Part shown: in pieces, positions 59,782 through 64,000 of the stretch
Layout of the letters: each line of letters opens with the position of its first letter
Numbering within the stretch: position 1 is the stretch's first letter
Assembly (NCBI RefSeq): GCF_015689195.1
Contig: NZ_CP065044.1
Coordinates: 4,836,001-4,900,000 of the forward strand
Origin: Pectobacterium aroidearum
GTDB taxonomy: Bacteria; Pseudomonadota; Gammaproteobacteria; Enterobacterales; Enterobacteriaceae
Direction: 5' to 3'
DNA length: 64,000 nt
Notes under the pieces: model-generated
What the model saw: the letters and a program-made list of their open reading frames with translations, nothing else
Databases searched by the model: none
Told to the model about the DNA's origin: nothing
Made by a program: the position numbers and the translations under genes

Positions 59782-61170
59782 ATGACTACCACCACGGAAA
59801 CGTCCCAAACAGAAGCCGCTGCCGCACCTCAGCGCAGTGAACTCATCTATCGTCTTGAAGACAGGCCGCCGCTGCCGCAAACGCTGTTCGCCGCCAGCCA
59901 GCACCTGTTGGCCATGTTTGTTGCGGTGATTACCCCCGCGCTACTGATCTGTCAGGCATTGGGTTTACCCGCTCATGATACGCAGCGCATCATCAGCATG
60001 TCGCTTTTCGCTTCCGGTCTGGCCTCTATTCTACAAATTAAAACCTGGGGCCCCGTCGGTTCTGGCCTGCTGTCTATTCAGGGCACCAGCTTTAACTTCG
60101 TGACGCCACTGATTATGGGTGGATTGGCACTAAAGAATGGTGGCGCAGATGTTCCCACCATGATGGCGGCGCTGTTCGGTACGCTGATGGTCGCATCCTT
60201 CACTGAAATCATTCTTTCACGCTTCCTGCATTTAACCCGCCGCATCATTACCCCGCTGGTTTCCGGCATTGTGGTGATGATCATTGGTCTGTCGCTGATT
60301 CAGGTCGGCCTGACTTCTATCGGCGGCGGTTATGCCGCTATGGGTAATAACACCTTCGGTGCGCCTAAGAACTTATTGCTGGCAGGTGTGGTATTGCTGG
60401 TTATTATTCTGCTGAACCGCCAGCGTAACCCCTACCTGCGCGTCGCCTCGCTGGTGATTGCCATGGCGGTGGGCTATCTGGGTGCCTGGCTAATGGGTAT
60501 GCTGCCGGAAAACACATCCTCGCAACACGATACAGCGATCATGATGCCAACACCGCTGTATTACGGTTTAGGCTTTGACTGGAACCTGTTAATCCCGCTG
60601 ATGCTGGTCTTCATGGTAACGTCGTTGGAAACCATCGGTGACATCACGGCGACCTCTGACGTTTCTGAGCAGCCAGTCAGAGGCCCGCTGTACATGAAAC
60701 GTTTAAAAGGCGGCGTGCTGGCCAATGGCCTGAACTCTTGCCTTTCCGCCGTATTCAATACCTTCCCTAACTCTTGCTTCGGCCAGAATAACGGCGTCAT
60801 CCAGCTTACCGGTGTTGCCAGTCGCTATGTGGGTTTCGTGGTTTCGCTGATGCTGATCGCACTGGGGTTGTTCCCTGCCGTTAGCGGATTTGTGCAGCAT
60901 ATTCCAGAGCCGGTTCTGGGCGGCGCCACTATCGTAATGTTTGGTACGATCGCGGCGTCCGGTGTGCGCATTGTGTCCCGTGAGCCGTTGAACCGTCGCG
61001 CAATCATGATTATTGCGCTATCGCTGGCCGTTGGCCTTGGCGTGTCTCAGCAGCCGCTGATTCTGCAATTTGCGCCGGATTGGATTAAAACGTTACTGTC
61101 TTCCGGTATTGCCGCTGGCGGGATTACCGCAATCGTGCTGAATTTGGTTTTCCCACACGAAGAAAAATAG
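59782..61170 (+). CDS. xanP: Xanthine permease XanP
   Basis: NCS2-family nucleobase-proton symporter of 462 residues (E. coli XanP 463), in the inner membrane with about 14 helices. Conserved stretches are [50 protein letters not shown], the TM8 segment [15 protein letters not shown] with the substrate-binding Glu, and [26 protein letters not shown]. The N-terminal 20 residues are variable. A PurR-type palindrome and a leader hairpin precede the gene, and an intrinsic terminator follows, so it is a single-gene unit. Confidence 0.96.
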   Translation: MTTTTETSQTEAAAAPQRSELIYRLEDRPPLPQTLFAASQHLLAMFVAVITPALLICQALGLPAHDTQRIISMSLFASGLASILQIKTWGPVGSGLLSIQGTSFNFVTPLIMGGLALKNGGADVPTMMAALFGTLMVASFTEIILSRFLHLTRRIITPLVSGIVVMIIGLSLIQVGLTSIGGGYAAMGNNTFGAPKNLLLAGVVLLVIILLNRQRNPYLRVASLVIAMAVGYLGAWLMGMLPENTSSQHDTAIMMPTPLYYGLGFDWNLLIPLMLVFMVTSLETIGDITATSDVSEQPVRGPLYMKRLKGGVLANGLNSCLSAVFNTFPNSCFGQNNGVIQLTGVASRYVGFVVSLMLIALGLFPAVSGFVQHIPEPVLGGATIVMFGTIAASGVRIVSREPLNRRAIMIIALSLAVGLGVSQQPLILQFAPDWIKTLLSSGIAAGGITAIVLNLVFPHEEK

Positions 61171-61204
61171 CGCCAGCCCGCAATAATTTCTGTTCAGTTC
61201 ATGT

Positions 61205-61239
61205 AAAAGCGAGCGGTGATGCAACACCGCTCGCTTTTT
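61205..61239 (+). terminator. Intrinsic terminator after xanP
   Basis: Perfect 14-bp stem AAAAGCGAGCGGTG / CACCGCTCGCTTTT with loop ATGCAA and trailing T, 35 bp after the xanP stop. Strong rho-independent terminator. Confidence 0.9.
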
Positions 61240-61327
61240 ACTGTCTGTAACAGCATTACCTATTGAGCCTTCAGGGAAATTGCGGCATAAGAACAGTTCT
61301 CCCTGACGATTGGCATGGACTGACACG

Positions 61328-63022
61328 ATGAAATTTATCGGGAAATTATTGCTGACCCTACTGCTGCTAGCCTTTTTAGCGCTGGTAGTCGTATACGTAT
61401 TACTGCAAACCAGTTGGGCGGCAGGCTGGGTAAGTAATTGGGTAAACCAGAACACCGACTACCAGTTGTCACTGGGAAAAATCAATCATGATTGGTCAAC
61501 AGCCGATCACATCCAACTCACCGATGTCAGTTTTGGTCAGAAAAACCAGCCGCCGACGCTCACCGCCAAGCAGGTTTCAGCCGGGTTTAGCGTGCGTCAA
61601 CTTACCGAACCACGTCATTTTGCCAGTCTGGAGCTAGAAGGCGGTACGTTAAACCTTTCTTCACAGGCCGCCACACTCCCTATCGAAGCCGATGTGCTAC
61701 AGCTACGTACGATGGCACTGCAGGCAAAGGACGGTGATTGGCGCCTGAATGGCCAGCAGATCAACGGCGGGATGACGCCGTGGCAACCCGAGGCGGGCTA
61801 TCTACTGGGCAAGCAGGGGCAGTTCCAGCTCAGCGCCCGCTCACTCGAACTTAACGATATTCCCGCCAGCCAGGTCTTGGTTCAGGGTGAAATCAACCAT
61901 AACCAGCTGATTTTGAGCAATTTTGGTGCCGATGTTGCTCAAGGGCAGCTAACGGGCAACGCCAGCCGCGCGGAAGACGGCAGTTGGCAGATCGGTAACC
62001 TCCGACTCAGCAATGTCCGTTTGCAAACACAGAGAACGCCGGAAGCCTTCTGGCAACCAGTGACCGAACTGCCTTCCGTTACGGTCAACCGCTTTGATCT
62101 GATTGATGCCCGTATTGAAGGGCCGGGATGGGCGTTTATCGATCTGGATGTTGCCCTGCAAAATGTCACGTTTAAGCAGAATGACTGGCAGAGCGAAGGG
62201 GGAACGCTGTCGTTCAATGCGACCGATATTGTGAACGGCAACATGCACCTGATCGACCCTATCGTGAATCTGGATTTGTCACCGGCAGGCGTTAACATCA
62301 AACAGTTTTCCACACGCTGGGAAGGCGGTTTACTGCGCACTAACGGCAACTGGCAACGTAGTAATCGGCGCTTACAGCTGAACGAATTTGTTGTCGCAGG
62401 GATGGAGTACACACTCCCCGGCGACTGGCGTCAGCGGTGGCAAGCGACGCTGCCATCATGGCTGGCAGAAGTGAATGTGCGAAAATTCACGGCCAATCGC
62501 AACCTGCTGATCGATATCAACCCGGATTTCCCGTTCCAGCTCACCGCGCTGGATGGCTACGGCAGTGATTTGCTGTTAGCACGCGACCACCAGTGGGGAG
62601 TCTGGACAGGATCGTTGAATCTTAATGCCAGCGACGCGACGTTCAATAAAGTCGATGTGCGCCGCCCTTCACTGGCGCTGGTAGCCAACGATAACCAGAT
62701 CGCCATTAACGAACTCAGCGCATTTACGCAAAATGGCATGCTGGAGGCCAAGGCGACCATCAGCCAGCAACCGGCACGTAATTTCTCCCTGTCGCTGACG
62801 GGGCGCGCCGTGCCGCTGGATGTTCTGACGCGCTGGGGATGGCCAGAACCCGCAACCGCACCGACAGGCAACACGAATCTGCAATTACAGTTGAATGGGC
62901 GGCTTGCCGCCAATACACCGCTGAAGCCAACGCTAAACGGTACGCTGCAGGGTGTGGATAGCAACGATCGCCCAATCAGACAGCAAATGCATCAGGGAAC
63001 CGTGGCAGAAACGCAAGAATGA
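61328..63022 (+). CDS. yicH: AsmA-family inner-membrane protein YicH
   Basis: 564-residue AsmA-like protein, close to E. coli YicH (569). Start ATG 61328 (MKFIGKLLLTLLLLAFL) gives one N-terminal membrane helix; the rest is periplasmic. AsmA family proteins form long beta-groove bridges that may move lipid between membranes. Conserved segments: RQLTEPRH, LNDIPASQVLVQGEI, GADVAQGQLTGNA, RWEGGLLRTNGNWQR and YTLPGDW, PDFPFQLTALDGYGSDLLL, KVDVRRPSLAL. The short tail after NGTLQGVD differs from E. coli. Downstream lies a terminal-inverted-repeat element. Confidence 0.93.
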   Translation: MKFIGKLLLTLLLLAFLALVVVYVLLQTSWAAGWVSNWVNQNTDYQLSLGKINHDWSTADHIQLTDVSFGQKNQPPTLTAKQVSAGFSVRQLTEPRHFASLELEGGTLNLSSQAATLPIEADVLQLRTMALQAKDGDWRLNGQQINGGMTPWQPEAGYLLGKQGQFQLSARSLELNDIPASQVLVQGEINHNQLILSNFGADVAQGQLTGNASRAEDGSWQIGNLRLSNVRLQTQRTPEAFWQPVTELPSVTVNRFDLIDARIEGPGWAFIDLDVALQNVTFKQNDWQSEGGTLSFNATDIVNGNMHLIDPIVNLDLSPAGVNIKQFSTRWEGGLLRTNGNWQRSNRRLQLNEFVVAGMEYTLPGDWRQRWQATLPSWLAEVNVRKFTANRNLLIDINPDFPFQLTALDGYGSDLLLARDHQWGVWTGSLNLNASDATFNKVDVRRPSLALVANDNQIAINELSAFTQNGMLEAKATISQQPARNFSLSLTGRAVPLDVLTRWGWPEPATAPTGNTNLQLQLNGRLAANTPLKPTLNGTLQGVDSNDRPIRQQMHQGTVAETQE

Positions 63023-63384
63023 TTGCGCTTTCAATACACGGGGCCAGGCTGTTGGCAAATCTATTTACCAAATGGAAACGGGAGTAACGGAATAGAAGAG
63101 TAAAGCGTTTGCGCCAGGGACAAAAACGTCAGGAACGTTTTTGAACGTCGCTAGCGACGGCCCTGCAAGGGTGAATCTCAGGGATGAGATTCATATTCGC
63201 GCAAGCCGAGCTTACATGGATGTACTTGCAGCGTCTTTACGATCTATCCGTTACTCCCGCTCTACGGACTTTGTCAGCAACATCACACAGTCAGAATCAC
63301 GTGTATTATTATGGCGAAATGCTGCTGGCTAACATGCAACGTGATGTTCCGATAGGAAGGCCATCATAATATGGTCACTGCGAG
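63023..63384. other. Intergenic region between yicH and fabY
   Basis: About 362 bp between convergent genes. Half is the palindromic element at 63079-63259. The remaining right part (63260-63384) has an 8-bp inverted repeat AACATCAC / GTGATGTT 54 bp apart but no gene. Confidence 0.5.
63079..63259. repeat. 181-bp terminal-inverted-repeat element (candidate MITE)
   Basis: Both ends carry the perfect inverted 13-mer CGGGAGTAACGGA (63079-63091) / TCCGTTACTCCCG (63247-63259), and similarity continues inward (AATAGA...GTAAAG against TAGA...GTAAAG) for about 40 bp. Internal palindromes are CGTCGC-TAGCGACG and GAATCTCA-GGGA-TGAGATTC. It has no reading frame for a transposase and is not ERIC. No clear target-site duplication is seen. 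It occurs once in this window. Confidence 0.7.
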
Positions 63385-64000
63385 TTAATCTACTTCCGAA
63401 CCGCCTTCTTCCAGTGGTGCATCCGGCTGGGCAGGCAGCACGATATACACCCCTTCAAATAGCGCCCCTTTATTGTCATCACCGAACAGCTCGACATTTA
63501 ACTGCACGCGTGCCTTACGCCCACGCGCCAGACGATCAAGATCGCCACTCAGCGACCCTAAATCAGCAACTGCGCTCGGTCGGCCACTCACTGGCGTGCT
63601 GTAACGAATGTGCGCATCCGCCAGAATAATCGTTCCGCCGAGGTGCCGTTCACGCAGTAACAGCCAGATTAGCCCCCAACCGGTGAGCGTCGCGAGAGAA
63701 AACATGCTGCCGGCAAAAAGCGTGTGGTGTGGGTTTTGGTTGCCCGTTTCAGGCATGGTGGTGATAAATTTCTTCCCGGTGTACTGGCTTATCCGCACCC
63801 CCATCTTTTCACTCAAAGGGATGTGATCGTACCAGGCCTGTTGTAGCTGTCCGCACCAGTCAGGGCGGTGCAAAATATCATCCAGCGTCGCCACCGGTTT
63901 AATCATCAGAAAGTGTCGCACAGGCGTCGTTTGTGGTGCGGTGATTTCGCCCTGGTTAACAAAACCCAGCTTGGAGAAGAAATCCATTGCGTCTTCACGG
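63385..64000 (-). CDS. fabY: FabY (YiiD) fatty-acid biosynthesis protein, C-terminal part
   Basis: The frame is open to the right window edge, where it reads [20 protein letters not shown], exactly the middle of E. coli YiiD ([21 protein letters not shown]), so only the C-terminal ~205 of about 330 residues are here. The missing part is the GNAT acetyltransferase domain. The visible part is the YiiD_C hot-dog thioesterase-like domain: [89 protein letters not shown]. FabY has been proposed to take part in fatty-acid initiation. The stop is at 63385 after an acidic tail. Confidence 0.94.
   Translation of the reverse strand, partial: REDAMDFFSKLGFVNQGEITAPQTTPVRHFLMIKPVATLDDILHRPDWCGQLQQAWYDHIPLSEKMGVRISQYTGKKFITTMPETGNQNPHHTLFAGSMFSLATLTGWGLIWLLLRERHLGGTIILADAHIRYSTPVSGRPSAVADLGSLSGDLDRLARGRKARVQLNVELFGDDNKGALFEGVYIVLPAQPDAPLEEGGSEVD

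Overview
The window is chromosomal DNA of a gamma-proteobacterium of the order Enterobacterales, most like Pectobacterium (soft-rot group). This rests on near-colinear E. coli-type housekeeping blocks (glyQS, tag-yiaC, ghrB, gor-rlmJ, prlC-rsmJ, uspA/uspB-pitA-yhiN, eptB, ligB, gmk, rpoZ-spoT-trmH-recG, xanP, yicH), four ERIC repeats of the enterobacterial type, and accessory genes common in soft-rot enterobacteria. The genus is inferred from memory of gene order and protein similarity; no search was run.

Layout. 1-8.1 kb: glyS (cut by the left edge) and glyQ, a TauE/SafE permease, the tag-yiaC pair, a chemotaxis receptor with a sigma-28-type promoter, and ghrB. 8.4-15.7 kb: a six-gene operon with a peptide-type ABC importer (binding protein, two permeases, fused double ATPase), a luciferase-like flavin monooxygenase and a fused CMD/alkylhydroperoxidase-like protein, probably one uptake-and-oxidation pathway for an unknown substrate. 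15.8-19.9 kb: LysE exporter, SMI1/KNR4 protein, dsbG, a Fur-box-preceded siderophore-interacting reductase, and a RelB/RelE-type toxin-antitoxin pair with palindromic operators. 19.9-22.3 kb: gor and rlmJ. 22.3-33.6 kb: an accessory block with a DUF1266 protein, a 909-residue J-domain protein fused to a DUF805-like membrane tail, the convergent Hsp70 hscC, a small DUF2623 protein, and a TonB-FecR-FecI-TonB-dependent-receptor set with a Fur box. 33.9-46.7 kb: prlC-rsmJ, a periplasmic 5'-nucleotidase-family enzyme, a DadA/PuuB-like oxidoreductase, gdhA, uspA, uspB, pitA and yhiN. 46.7-64 kb: a CSS-motif EAL phosphodiesterase, an Ail/OmpX-type protein, tRNA-Pro(UGG), eptB (its stop codon supplied by an ERIC element), ligB, gmk, rpoZ-spoT-trmH-recG, xanP with a PurR-type palindrome, yicH, a 181-bp terminal-inverted-repeat element, and fabY (cut by the right edge).

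How the parts work together. Iron uptake appears twice: a Fur-boxed reductase and a FecI/FecR/TonB/receptor set. Stress and growth control appear as spoT, uspA/uspB and the toxin-antitoxin pair. Envelope functions include eptB, the Ail-like protein, dsbG and yicH. The least understood parts are the YbeU/J-protein/HscC chaperone group, the ABC-monooxygenase-CMD operon and the palindromic element before fabY. I saw no CRISPR array, prophage or complete insertion sequence.
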